A stretch of 64,000 nucleotides of DNA from Paenibacillus sp. J23TS9. Its GTDB lineage: Bacteria > Bacillota > Bacilli > Paenibacillales > Paenibacillaceae. Numbering within the stretch: the first letter of the stretch is position 1; every line of letters begins with the position of its first letter. The notes beneath the pieces were generated by a model. That model searched no databases, had not been told where the DNA came from, and was given only the letters and a program-made list of their open reading frames with translations. The stretch covers positions 248,001 to 312,000 of the forward strand of contig NZ_BOSG01000004.1 in NCBI RefSeq assembly GCF_018403225.1. Reading direction: 5' to 3'. A program made the position numbers and the translations under genes. Of the stretch, positions 25,612 to 34,348 are shown one piece after another.

Positions 25612-26838
25612 ATGGAAGACATCAAAGAAAAGCTATGGACGCGGGAATTCGTTATGCTCACCGTGTGCAATCTACTGCTGTTTTTAAATTTACAGATGGT
25701 CTTATCGCCACTGCCAGGCTATGTTAAAGAGCATTTTCATGCGGGAGCCTTTACGGTAAGCATGTTTACGACCGTATTTGCTTTGTCCGCCATTATTTCA
25801 CGTCTCTTCTCGGCCAAGGCACTGGAGAAAGGCAAACGCAACACCATCCTGTTTCTCGGTATCATTCTCGCGTTTCTCGCCACCTTGGGTTACCTATGGA
25901 GCGGAACGCTAGCCTTGCTTCTGTGCATGCGGATCCTGTTCGGTGTAGGCTTCGGGATGGGCAGCACCACGCTTCCAACGATGGCATCCGGGGTAATCCC
26001 GATTCGACGCCTAGGTGAAGGAATGGGCTACTTTGGACTTTCTACCAGCATCGCGCTATCCCTCGGACCCGTAATCGGCAGTATGCTGCTGGAAAAACAA
26101 GGATTCCCGTCGCTGGTATACGCTACATTGATTGTTATCGCCCTGATCTTCCCGCTGGTATATCCGCTGGCCAAAAAGGTGAAGCCACCCGTTTCGGCGT
26201 CCCTCCCCCAGGAATTCACAGCCGTTCCGCGTAAAAAGGGCTTTCCCAAAACACTGCTCCTGCCAAGCTTGCTTAATATGCTCATGTCCGTCACTTACGG
26301 CGGTCTGCTCAGCTTCATCAACCTGTTCGGCAAAGAAGCGAGTTTGGCCAATGCCTCGCTCTTCTTCCTGTTTAATGCAGCCGCTGTAGTTCTCATCCGG
26401 CCAATATCCGGTAAAATCTATGATAAAAAGGGACATAAAGCGCTGCTCATCCCTGCGGCAGCATTCCTGATCGGAGGGCTCTGGCTGCTGTCCTATTCGA
26501 CTTCAACCGGATTTCTCGCATTGGCTGCGCTTTGTTATGGTCTTGGCTTCGGTACAGCCCAGCCAACCCTGCAATCCTGGATGATTCAATTGGTTCCCCC
26601 ACAACAGCAGGGCATGGCCAACAGCATGTATTTTAATTCGCTTGATTTAGGGATCGCCGTAGGCGCCTTAATTCTCGGACAGATCGCATCCTTCAGCAGC
26701 TACGGATCGATGTACCGGTATTCCTCCCTGTTCCTTGGTATCTTTATTGTATTGTATGCTCTGTATCTGCTAACCCGATCCAAGGACGGAAGCAGATTAC
26801 TGAAAGCTTCCGCAGACAATCGAACGATGGAGAGATAG
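25612..26838 (+). CDS. MFS efflux transporter
   Basis: 408 aa with twelve predicted membrane helices. The loop 2-3 motif (RLFSAKALEKGKRN) and RILFGVGFGMGSTTLPTMAS in helix 4-5 are typical of drug:H+ antiporter-like MFS proteins; no substrate can be read from sequence. Co-transcribed with the MarR gene, so probably an inducible drug or metabolite exporter. Strong terminator follows. Confidence 0.87.
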   Translation: MEDIKEKLWTREFVMLTVCNLLLFLNLQMVLSPLPGYVKEHFHAGAFTVSMFTTVFALSAIISRLFSAKALEKGKRNTILFLGIILAFLATLGYLWSGTLALLLCMRILFGVGFGMGSTTLPTMASGVIPIRRLGEGMGYFGLSTSIALSLGPVIGSMLLEKQGFPSLVYATLIVIALIFPLVYPLAKKVKPPVSASLPQEFTAVPRKKGFPKTLLLPSLLNMLMSVTYGGLLSFINLFGKEASLANASLFFLFNAAAVVLIRPISGKIYDKKGHKALLIPAAAFLIGGLWLLSYSTSTGFLALAALCYGLGFGTAQPTLQSWMIQLVPPQQQGMANSMYFNSLDLGIAVGALILGQIASFSSYGSMYRYSSLFLGIFIVLYALYLLTRSKDGSRLLKASADNRTMER

Positions 26839-26850
26839 GACTTGCTTCCC

Positions 26851-26879
26851 CCTTCTGCATAAAGGCAGAAGGGTTTTTT
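26851..26879 (+). terminator. Terminator of marR-MFS operon
   Basis: CCTTCTGC (26851-26858) pairs with GCAGAAGG (26865-26872), followed by GTTTTTTA. Confidence 0.9.
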
Positions 26880-27041
26880 ATAGTAAAAATCAAAATCTGC
26901 AGCACATGTGACGCTCCTCCTTGCTCTGCTATTCTACCTACAATTAAAATTTATGGTGATTCTTGGTACTGCTATCCCATATAATGTTCACAGAAGGTCC
27001 GCTATAGAGATAAGTGTTCAATTATATTGGGGGAGCCGTGA

Positions 27042-27317
27042 ATGAATAACAGCATTTCAAAAAGAAATTGGCTGCTCAATTGAATTCTCGGAATGAGCGG
27101 ACAAATATGCTGGAATATCAAGAACTCTTGGTTTAACACGTTCGTGTACACCAAGATCGCTAAGGATCCGGCGATCATTTCCAGGATGGTTGTTGTAAGC
27201 GCTGTCATGCCGTCGCTGGCGACTTTCGTCATAAGAACATGGAGTGATCTTGCATGCAAGCGAAAGCCATTTATAGCTGCCTGGTACCCATTACATAAGG
27301 AGGATCTAAATCTATGA
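27042..27317 (+). pseudogene. Remnant of an MFS (sugar/SLC45-like) transporter gene
   Basis: Starting ATG 27042 after a GGGGGAG site, the frame reads MNNSISKRNWLLN, a TGA stop, then ILGMSGQICWNIKNSWFNTF and KRKPFIA before running out in the ribosome binding site of the next gene. This is the first two to three helices of a transporter whose intact relatives have about 400 residues. The in-frame stop and loss of the remaining ~330 residues mark decay. DUF2804 genes often sit beside such transporters as I recall, so the pair was probably once functional. Confidence 0.65.
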
Positions 27318-28336
27318 ACAATCATCGCATTACGACATTTTCGGATTTGCTTTATCCCAATGGCACCTTGATGCAGAAGGGCTATTCTACCAAAGCGGTC
27401 ATGCACTATAATCGGCGGTATATTAAATCCGCACCATGGCGTATCAAGGAATGGGACTTTTACCAGGTATCCAATGATGACTTCTGCCTTCAGCTGACGA
27501 TAGGCCATGTCTCTTATGCCGGCAATGTCTCGGCCATGCTGATCGATTTCAAGAATGAAAAGACCTATACCGTCACCGATATGCTGGTTCTTCCTTTTAA
27601 CAGGCTGAAGATGCCGGAATCGGCCGAGCATGGAGATCTTGCGGTTCATCGTAAAAAGATCGACATGCAGTTTGAGGTATATAAAGGCGGACGCCGTCTT
27701 CGCTGCAAGACCCGTGATCCTAAAGCACAGCATAATATGGAGATTGATATTCTTCTCTCCCAGCCTGATCAGGAGTCACTGGTCATCGCCACACCATTTG
27801 ATGATCATCCCAAGCATTTTTACTACAATCATAAAATCAACTGCATGCCTGCCAGCGGTACGGTGAAGATGGGGGGGAATACCATCACGTTCGAGCCGGA
27901 TACCGCATTTGGACTTATCGACTGGGGCCGCGGTGTATGGCCGTTCAGCCATGAGTGGTTCTGGGGCAACGGAAGCACCTGGATTGACGGCAAACGCTTT
28001 GGCTTCAACATCGGTTTTGGATTCGGCAATACGGAGGCTGCCACCGAAAACATTCTTTTCTATAACGGAACCTCGCATAAGCTGAACCATGTATATGTGG
28101 ATCTGGCTGCTGGCGGATACATGTCTCCCAAAAAATTCACCAGTGACGATGGGCGTTTTGAAATGGATTTTGAGCCCGTGTTCGACCGTTATACCGAGAC
28201 AAAAATGCTGTTTGTGGACAATGGCTGCCATCAAATTTTTGGCCGGTTCACCGGCAAAGCCGTCCTGGATGACGGCACGGTGCTGGAAGTGAAAGATATG
28301 ATGGCTTTCATGGAGCATGCGGTGAATAACTGGTAA
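27314..28336 (+). CDS. DUF2804 family protein
   Basis: 340 aa. Family features: TLMQKGYSTKAVMHYNR at the N-terminus, FDDHPKHFYYNHKINC, and FGLIDWGRGVWPFSHEWFWG in the middle, then GFGNTEAATENILFYNG. A soluble, beta-rich protein of unknown function, perhaps carbohydrate- or lipid-related. Start ATG 27314 follows AAGGAGGA. It directly follows the transporter remnant and has its own terminator. Confidence 0.88.
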   Translation: MNNHRITTFSDLLYPNGTLMQKGYSTKAVMHYNRRYIKSAPWRIKEWDFYQVSNDDFCLQLTIGHVSYAGNVSAMLIDFKNEKTYTVTDMLVLPFNRLKMPESAEHGDLAVHRKKIDMQFEVYKGGRRLRCKTRDPKAQHNMEIDILLSQPDQESLVIATPFDDHPKHFYYNHKINCMPASGTVKMGGNTITFEPDTAFGLIDWGRGVWPFSHEWFWGNGSTWIDGKRFGFNIGFGFGNTEAATENILFYNGTSHKLNHVYVDLAAGGYMSPKKFTSDDGRFEMDFEPVFDRYTETKMLFVDNGCHQIFGRFTGKAVLDDGTVLEVKDMMAFMEHAVNNW

Positions 28337-28349
28337 TTTCATTTCATAT

Positions 28350-28386
28350 AAAAGCCCTTCAGCCATGAACGCAGAAGGGCTTTTTA
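28350..28386. terminator. Bidirectional terminator
   Basis: AAAGCCCTTC (28351-28360) pairs with GAAGGGCTTT (28374-28383), T-tract on both strands. Confidence 0.9.
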
Positions 28387-28414
28387 TATATCAAAAAAAG
28401 TGAGGCACAGTTCC

Positions 28415-29149
28415 TTACCAAGGCCATTCCCGACCAAGCCAATCTCTCATCACTAATCGGTCTTCTTCTGACGTCTCTTGGTCCTGATAACGATTTCGAA
28501 GGAAATAAGAAATGGCCATGCGAGCCGCATCGTTCGCATCCAGTTCTCCTTCGGCGCTGAGCTTGCCGGACATATAAGATCTCACCCAGCCGGGGTGATA
28601 TAAACGGAACGTGTAGCCCATCGGCCGAAGCTCATCAAACAGACATTGGACACCGCGGTTCAACGCTGTCTTGGACATGCAGTAGCCGTACCAGTTATCC
28701 CGGCAGCTACGCGCCAAACTGCCGGCTTCTGATGAAACGAAGCAGAGCCGCTTCCATTCACTGCGTTCCATGAGCGGCTGCAGGGCTTGCACCATACGCA
28801 TCGGACCGATGGCATTTACGTTAAATATGCGCAGCACTTCTTTGTCATCCTGAAGTTCATGGATGCTGCTAAACTGCCGGGTGGCTATCCCCGCGTTGTT
28901 GATCAGCAAATCCACCTGCCCGGTCTGATCTGAAATCATCCTGCCGGCTTCCTGCACACTCTTGTCGCTGGAAACATCCAGCGGAATGAGTGTTAGACGT
29001 TCGGGCTCCGCCTGCGCCAGCTGCTGTAGTTCAGGCCAGTCTGCCATGTAACTGCCTGCAAACACGTTCCAGCCCTGCTCTAACAACCTCTTGGTCATTC
29101 CAAGACCGAGGCCGCGGTCAGCACCCGTTACAACTGCCGTTTTGTTCAT
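28415..29149 (-). CDS. Short-chain dehydrogenase/reductase
   Basis: 244 aa classical SDR. Nucleotide motif TGADRGLGLGM at the N-terminus, NNAGIA near residue 85, and the catalytic Ser plus YGYCMSKTAL (Tyr-x-x-x-Lys). Substrate unknown. It follows the second SDR gene by 26 bp on the same strand, apparently in one operon with ThuA. Confidence 0.9.
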   Translation of the reverse strand: MNKTAVVTGADRGLGLGMTKRLLEQGWNVFAGSYMADWPELQQLAQAEPERLTLIPLDVSSDKSVQEAGRMISDQTGQVDLLINNAGIATRQFSSIHELQDDKEVLRIFNVNAIGPMRMVQALQPLMERSEWKRLCFVSSEAGSLARSCRDNWYGYCMSKTALNRGVQCLFDELRPMGYTFRLYHPGWVRSYMSGKLSAEGELDANDAARMAISYFLRNRYQDQETSEEDRLVMRDWLGREWPW

Positions 29150-29175
29150 GCACGCTTTTCCCCCTCTCTATGCCG

Positions 29176-29835
29176 TTATAGCGGAATCTCTGCACCCGCT
29201 TCATTCAATAGCACCATTCTTTCCTCATCCTCGCGTGAATGTGTAAAATAGCGAAATGCAGCTTCAGCGGAAAGATTCATGTCTACCTCTGCCGCAGGTG
29301 CATACAAACGGAAGGTGTAACCTTCACGGCTTAAATCCCCATGCATCATTGTATAAGCCATATGTAAAGCGGCCTTCGACATGCTGTAACCCATACTGCT
29401 TCCGGGTAGGCTGAGCCCCAAGCTTCCCTTCGGGTCCGTAAGAAGCGCAATCCGCTTCAACCCTTGATGCATCATAGGCAAAAATGCCTCAACGACCCGG
29501 ATCGGTCCAAGAGCATTCCCGTTAAAGGAATCCAGCAGCCCTGCAGGGGATATGGAGGCTATGCCAGCAATCTCATCTTCTCCTGTCGACACCGTCTGGC
29601 TGACGATCAAATCGATACGATCGGTGATACGCTGAACATGAGCAGCCGCTGCTTGAACGGAGTCTTTCGACCGTGGATCAAGCGTTACGGCACGGATCTG
29701 TTCCGTTCCCGTAAAGCTTAAGCCCATACTCTCAGGGCTGCAGGCAATAACCGTCCACTGATGCATTGCAAAATAACGGCAAAGGGATGTGCTCCAAGGA
29801 TGCTGAGCTTCTGTGATAAGTACGACCTGTGTCAC
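29176..29835 (-). CDS. Divergent short-chain dehydrogenase
   Basis: 219 aa, related in layout to the downstream SDR (shared GYTFRLY and Y.MSKAALH-type segments). The catalytic motif MGYSMSKAAL is kept, but the N-terminal glycine motif is replaced by ITEAQHPWSTSLCRYF and NNAG by SQTVSTG, so cofactor binding may be lost or altered. It overlaps the ThuA gene by four bases. The pair may act as a heterodimer (inference). Confidence 0.8.
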   Translation of the reverse strand: MTQVVLITEAQHPWSTSLCRYFAMHQWTVIACSPESMGLSFTGTEQIRAVTLDPRSKDSVQAAAAHVQRITDRIDLIVSQTVSTGEDEIAGIASISPAGLLDSFNGNALGPIRVVEAFLPMMHQGLKRIALLTDPKGSLGLSLPGSSMGYSMSKAALHMAYTMMHGDLSREGYTFRLYAPAAEVDMNLSAEAAFRYFTHSREDEERMVLLNEAGAEIPL

Positions 29836-30497
29836 CCAGCATCTCTCCCCTGTCCGTTATGTAAGCACCATTCCAAGGATTGTCTCAGCAATTTCTGGTA
29901 CTCCGGATGCAGCCATACCTCCAGGTTGTGACCCGGTGTCAGTACGCATACACATCCCGCCCCCTGCTGCCTCGTCCAGCCTCCCGGCTGCTGTCCATGC
30001 TCCGAGCTGGTTGACAGAAAGATGTCCTTATCATGGCCCGCTGTGACATCCACAAAGTAATGCTCATCTTTTATCGTAAATTCATGGATACCTTGTGTAA
30101 TCGGGTGTTCGTCAACCGGCTTCATCGTTACCGGGCACTGCTCGGGATGATGGTTGAATACGGCACCCACCAGCTCACGCATCGCCAGCGAATCCTTATA
30201 TCCCACAGTGCCTGAGTGGATGACCAGAAGCGCACCTCCCCTATTCACATAAGATTGAAGCACCTGCTCCATCTGTATTGAGATCCAAGGCTTTTCCTCT
30301 TCTGCCGACACCCGGTTGGATTTGCTAATGAGAAGCACGGGATATTCTTGTAACCGTTCCACAGCATGCTCCTGAAAATCAGGTCCGGTTGCCAATATAT
30401 AATCAAATTCAAAGTCATGTTTCCGCAGCGGCTCCAAGCCTTCCTTGATCACATGAGCCGGATGCCAGTTGTCGTCGCATAATACCAAGACGCGCAT
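29832..30497 (-). CDS. ThuA-like (trehalose-utilisation) domain protein
   Basis: 221 aa, glutamine-amidotransferase-like fold. MRVLVLCDDNWHPAHV, RGGALLVIHSGTVGY and HPEQCPVTMKPVDEHPIT-type segments, followed by EHYFVDV, are typical of ThuA domains linked to sugar catabolism. The start at 30497 has GGGGAGGG upstream; an ATG at 30512 would lie within it. First gene of the three-gene operon with two SDRs, suggesting oxidation of a sugar or polyol. Confidence 0.85.
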   Translation of the reverse strand: MRVLVLCDDNWHPAHVIKEGLEPLRKHDFEFDYILATGPDFQEHAVERLQEYPVLLISKSNRVSAEEEKPWISIQMEQVLQSYVNRGGALLVIHSGTVGYKDSLAMRELVGAVFNHHPEQCPVTMKPVDEHPITQGIHEFTIKDEHYFVDVTAGHDKDIFLSTSSEHGQQPGGWTRQQGAGCVCVLTPGHNLEVWLHPEYQKLLRQSLEWCLHNGQGRDAG

Positions 30498-30627
30498 ATT
30501 CTCCCTCCCCATAACAGCGTTTACAATTTATTCGAACAAGACCAGTATTCCAGAATCCCGATCAACTTACAAGATAAATCGAAAACGTTGTCGGTTGGAG
30601 GAGTCATGCAATGCAGCCTTTTCTAAA

Positions 30628-30663
30628 ATAAAAAACGCTCCCCGATGTTGGCGAAAAGCGTTT
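30628..30663 (-). terminator. Terminator of the siderophore-uptake operon
   Basis: AAACGCT (30633-30639) pairs with AGCGTTT (30657-30663); the minus strand continues TTTTTATTTTAG. 44 bp after the esterase stop. Confidence 0.8.
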
Positions 30664-30706
30664 GTTCGTTTTTAGAATTTTGAGACAGCTTAGGGTACTT
30701 CGGATT

Positions 30707-32263
30707 TCAAGAAGTCACCCTGCGGAGCATGGGACTGAATAACGATGGCAGAATTGAAACATGTCCTTCGCCCTGAACCTCAAGCATTGAAGTGCTTTGC
30801 GGACCCCGGCCGCTTGCTGCCAGGGTTTGATACAGTTCCTTCGCATCGCTAATCATGTGAGGCTTTTCAAAGCTCCCCACACTCAGATGCAGCTCAATAT
30901 CCGTCTTTTCAAGCTCTAAATCTTCTTTTGCATTTTCCCATAGATTAAGCAGCATATGGTTTTTCCACCATACCGATGGACTTGCCGCAAAATAACGACG
31001 ATATGCGGCGGGCCGCGTAAACAGGGTATATAAGGTCAGGAAACCGCCTAGAGAATGGCCGAAAAGGGATTGTCTGGAACGGTTAACAGGATAAGCTTCC
31101 TCCACGGCAGGCTTCAGTTCATACTCCATAAAGTCAAGAAACGCTTCCACTCCTCCTGTATGAGGCCAAGCGGAACCATCAGGTCTTGCAGGCAGCTCAT
31201 CCTCATCCGCATACACGGTATAATCATAAAACCGCTCCTTTGTTACAATGGGCTCGGAGGAATCATAGCCAATGCCGACAATGACAGCAGGCGGGATGCC
31301 ATGCGGACCTCTTGACTGCAGTCTGATAGCCTCCGCGAGCGAGCCGAAGGAAGCATTCGCGTCCAGCGTATAAAGAACAGGGAAGCCTCCTTCCGGCGGG
31401 GAACCCATGGGTTCAGCGATGAAAATACGGTATTCGCGTCCCGTCAGGCCCGACTTCATGCTCCACATAAGCGTTCCGGGGATTTGTGCTGCTCCCAAAC
31501 GGGTTAAAGCCGGCTTTGGATCGTTTGGTTCCTTCTTGAACAGCCACTTCAGCGACTCCGGAAACTGCTTTACCATAAAAAGCGGATCATGCGTACCCTC
31601 CTGATCTATATCCAGCTTCAACCGGCTTGCCTGCATCCCCTTTTCGAGCCATAACCGATGAGCTTCCCTCGTATTCTCTACCATGCATCTCTGCCGATTC
31701 TTTTTATAAATGCCTTCATTGCTTCCAACAGACATGTAAACACGCTGCTGATCTTCCATTCCCTTATGCTCCCGAATAAAATCCATAACGCCCTCATACC
31801 AGAAGGATGCCGATACCAGGCCGATGCGGCCAAAGGTTTCCGGACGCCAGCACCCTGCGAAGAATGCGATCAGGCCACCGAATGAGCCACCGATGATGGC
31901 GGTTGTTTCCGCCTGCCCTTTCGTACGGTAGCGGCTGTCGATATAGGGCTTAAGCACATCCGCGACTTCATCCGCATAGGCCCGTCCCTCTCCGCCAAAA
32001 GGCGGATAACTTTCCACTAGTGCAGCAGCAGGCCATGGCGTATATTCGTCATTCCGTGCATCAGATACGACACCAACCAGAATAATCTCCTCCAACTGGC
32101 CGGATGCATACAAATGCTCCAGATAATTAGCACAATCGGTAAAAAGATCCCCGCCATCCTGGACATACGCGACTGGAAAACGGCGCTCTGATTCCTCATA
32201 GGATGGCGGCAAATAGAGAATCAACTTCCGATCACCAACCGTAAGCTGCTGATATCGAATCAT
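30707..32263 (-). CDS. Tandem-domain siderophore esterase (BesA/IroE-like duplicated)
   Basis: 518 aa made of two esterase-D-like alpha/beta hydrolase domains. Domain 1 (about 1-240): LYLPPSYEESERRFPVAYVQ, nucleophile IIGGSFGGL, His at GTHDPLF. Domain 2 (about 265-518): EYRIFIAEP, FPVLYTLDAN, nucleophile FGHSLGGFL, VWWKNHML, His in GEGHVSILP. Both catalytic triads look intact. Such enzymes cut trilactone catecholate siderophores (bacillibactin, enterobactin) to release iron. Last gene of the uptake operon, 29 bp after the permease. Confidence 0.85.
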   Translation of the reverse strand: MIRYQQLTVGDRKLILYLPPSYEESERRFPVAYVQDGGDLFTDCANYLEHLYASGQLEEIILVGVVSDARNDEYTPWPAAALVESYPPFGGEGRAYADEVADVLKPYIDSRYRTKGQAETTAIIGGSFGGLIAFFAGCWRPETFGRIGLVSASFWYEGVMDFIREHKGMEDQQRVYMSVGSNEGIYKKNRQRCMVENTREAHRLWLEKGMQASRLKLDIDQEGTHDPLFMVKQFPESLKWLFKKEPNDPKPALTRLGAAQIPGTLMWSMKSGLTGREYRIFIAEPMGSPPEGGFPVLYTLDANASFGSLAEAIRLQSRGPHGIPPAVIVGIGYDSSEPIVTKERFYDYTVYADEDELPARPDGSAWPHTGGVEAFLDFMEYELKPAVEEAYPVNRSRQSLFGHSLGGFLTLYTLFTRPAAYRRYFAASPSVWWKNHMLLNLWENAKEDLELEKTDIELHLSVGSFEKPHMISDAKELYQTLAASGRGPQSTSMLEVQGEGHVSILPSLFSPMLRRVTS

Positions 32264-32292
32264 ATATTACTCCCCCTGTTGAACCTTTCTGC

Positions 32293-33321
32293 TTACGCTC
32301 GCGAGCGGATCAGCAGAAAAACAAAATATGGTACGCCGATAATGGACACGACAATGCCAACAGCCAGTTCAGCTGGGGCAAATAGGGTTTTCCCGATAAA
32401 ATCGCCAACTAGCACCATGATCATACCGACAACACCGCTGACCGGGATGATATGAATATGCCGTAAACCTACAAGCCGTCTGGCCAGATGAGGAGCGATT
32501 AAGCCGATAAAAGCGATGCTGCCGGATACGGCGACACTGGCACTGACCAGACCGACGCTGCATAGCAGAAATATATTTTTTTCCCGTTCTACCGACATGC
32601 CCAGGCTCTTCTGGCTTTCACTGCTTAGCTGAAACAGATCAAGCACATGGGAACGCATGCAAATCAACGGTAAAAGCAGCAGCCACGGCAGCATCGTAAC
32701 AACAAATTTCCAGTTGGCGCTGTGCAGACTCCCAGCGAGCCATACGACAGCCATCTCATAATCGCTCGGATTCATCTTTAGAGAAATGTACACGGTGAGG
32801 GCTCCAAAGCCCGAGGCGATGGCGATACCTACCAAAATCAAGCGCTGGGGATCGAGCTTGCCTCCCTCGTTGGCGAACATATAAATGGCAGTCGTCGCCG
32901 CCAGACCGCCAGCCACGCCAAATATAGGCATCATCATCACTCCAAGCCAGCCCGTGGCGGTGATGCTCCCTTGGAATAAAAACATGAACAGCACGACGGA
33001 CAGCCCAGCTCCTGCATTGACGCCCAATATTCCAGGATCTGCGAGCCCGTTTCTTGTTACGCCTTGGATGATTGCCCCTGCAATTCCCAGAGCAAAGCCA
33101 ACAAGTCCGCCAAGTACGATCCGGGGGAGACGGAATTCGAATACCACCAGATCATGTTCCGGCTGGGGATGAATCCTTAGCAGCGTTTTGATAACATCGA
33201 GCACCGACATGTCAAACGTCCCGTTCGTTAAGCTGAGATAGACGGCAGCTGCGGCAAGAAACAGTCCCGAGACCGTGACCGTCCAGAATCGTCCATGGGA
33301 TATTTTACTCACGCTGTGCAC
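32293..33321 (-). CDS. FecCD-family siderophore ABC permease (FeuC-like)
   Basis: 342 aa, nine to ten helices. Family motifs: PRIVLGGLVGFALGIAGAII near residue 65, PGILGVNAGAGL, and GSIAFIGLIAPHLARRLVG. It pairs with the upstream permease; their coding regions overlap by 17 bp. Imports ferric siderophore from the binding lipoprotein. No ATPase gene is in the window, as in feu systems that share an ATPase encoded elsewhere. Confidence 0.92.
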   Translation of the reverse strand: MHSVSKISHGRFWTVTVSGLFLAAAAVYLSLTNGTFDMSVLDVIKTLLRIHPQPEHDLVVFEFRLPRIVLGGLVGFALGIAGAIIQGVTRNGLADPGILGVNAGAGLSVVLFMFLFQGSITATGWLGVMMMPIFGVAGGLAATTAIYMFANEGGKLDPQRLILVGIAIASGFGALTVYISLKMNPSDYEMAVVWLAGSLHSANWKFVVTMLPWLLLLPLICMRSHVLDLFQLSSESQKSLGMSVEREKNIFLLCSVGLVSASVAVSGSIAFIGLIAPHLARRLVGLRHIHIIPVSGVVGMIMVLVGDFIGKTLFAPAELAVGIVVSIIGVPYFVFLLIRSRA

Positions 33322-34321
33322 CCCCTCTTGTTCGGATGAGATACAAGAAGAAAGGAACGCCGATCAAGGACGTGACCACACCCACAGGCGTTTCGAACGG
33401 GTAATTGATAAAGCGCGCCACAATATCACACAGCGCAAGAAAGATCCCGCCCAGCACACCAGACACCGGAATGATCCAGCGGTAATCCGAGCCTGAACAA
33501 AAACGGGCAATATGCGGAATAATCAGACCTACAAAGGCCACCTTACCGGCGAGGGCCACGGAGACTCCTGTCAGCAGGACGACAGCCAAAATAGCCAAAG
33601 CCTTGGTCAGCCAGGTACGAATTCCTAGTCCTCTGGCAACCTCTTCGCCCAGCGACAATGCCGAGATGGATTTCGATATCACCAGAGCCAGCGTCAAGCC
33701 GACAATGGCAAATGGAATACTTAATCGGATAAGCTCGGGATCCATTTGATGCAGCCGGGCGTTATACCAAAAGCTGATATTTTGCGAAACCTGATAATAG
33801 GTTGCTATCCCATGCGCCGTCCCGCTGAGAAAAGTACCAATAATGGAACCTAGAATAGCCAGCTTTACAGGACTTAACCCGTTCGGAATACACCAAGCCA
33901 ATCCAAAGACCACAGCTGCACCGAAGGCAGAACCAATCAGCGAGCTGATAATATACATATTCGGATTCACGTTCGGTAGAAATACCATACATATCGTTAC
34001 GGCAAAAATAGATCCGTCTGACACGCCCATAATGGACGGTGAAGCCAAATAATTACGTGTCATGCCCTGCATTAAAGCTCCAGAGACCGCGAGAAATGCA
34101 CCTATCAGCATTGCACCAACTGCACGCGGCAGACGCGAGGACATAATAATCTGGTGATCCACATTATCCGGATTGAAAGCAAAAATAGAGTTCCAGACTT
34201 CGCCGGCCGTGATACTTTTGGCACCATACAAAATCGAAGCAAGAATTAGTAACACAATGGCTGCCGGGGCTATTCCAAGAATAACCGCCGGCAGCGTACG
34301 TTTAAGCTGCATAATCAACAC
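33305..34321 (-). CDS. FecCD-family siderophore ABC permease (FeuB-like)
   Basis: 338 aa, polytopic. SRLPRAVGAMLIGAFLAVSG, PSIMGVSDGSIF and GKVAFVGLIIPHIARF match FecCD permeases. It lies 27 bp after the binding-protein gene and overlaps the next permease, so the two halves of the channel are made together. Confidence 0.92.
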   Translation of the reverse strand: MLIMQLKRTLPAVILGIAPAAIVLLILASILYGAKSITAGEVWNSIFAFNPDNVDHQIIMSSRLPRAVGAMLIGAFLAVSGALMQGMTRNYLASPSIMGVSDGSIFAVTICMVFLPNVNPNMYIISSLIGSAFGAAVVFGLAWCIPNGLSPVKLAILGSIIGTFLSGTAHGIATYYQVSQNISFWYNARLHQMDPELIRLSIPFAIVGLTLALVISKSISALSLGEEVARGLGIRTWLTKALAILAVVLLTGVSVALAGKVAFVGLIIPHIARFCSGSDYRWIIPVSGVLGGIFLALCDIVARFINYPFETPVGVVTSLIGVPFFLYLIRTRGGAQRE

Positions 34322-34348
34322 GCCTTATATTGAACTCGTTGTTTATTT

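Noticed and set aside
27002..27733. Minus-strand frame of 243 codons
   Set aside because: Antisense of the transporter remnant and the DUF2804 gene; the plus frames match known families.
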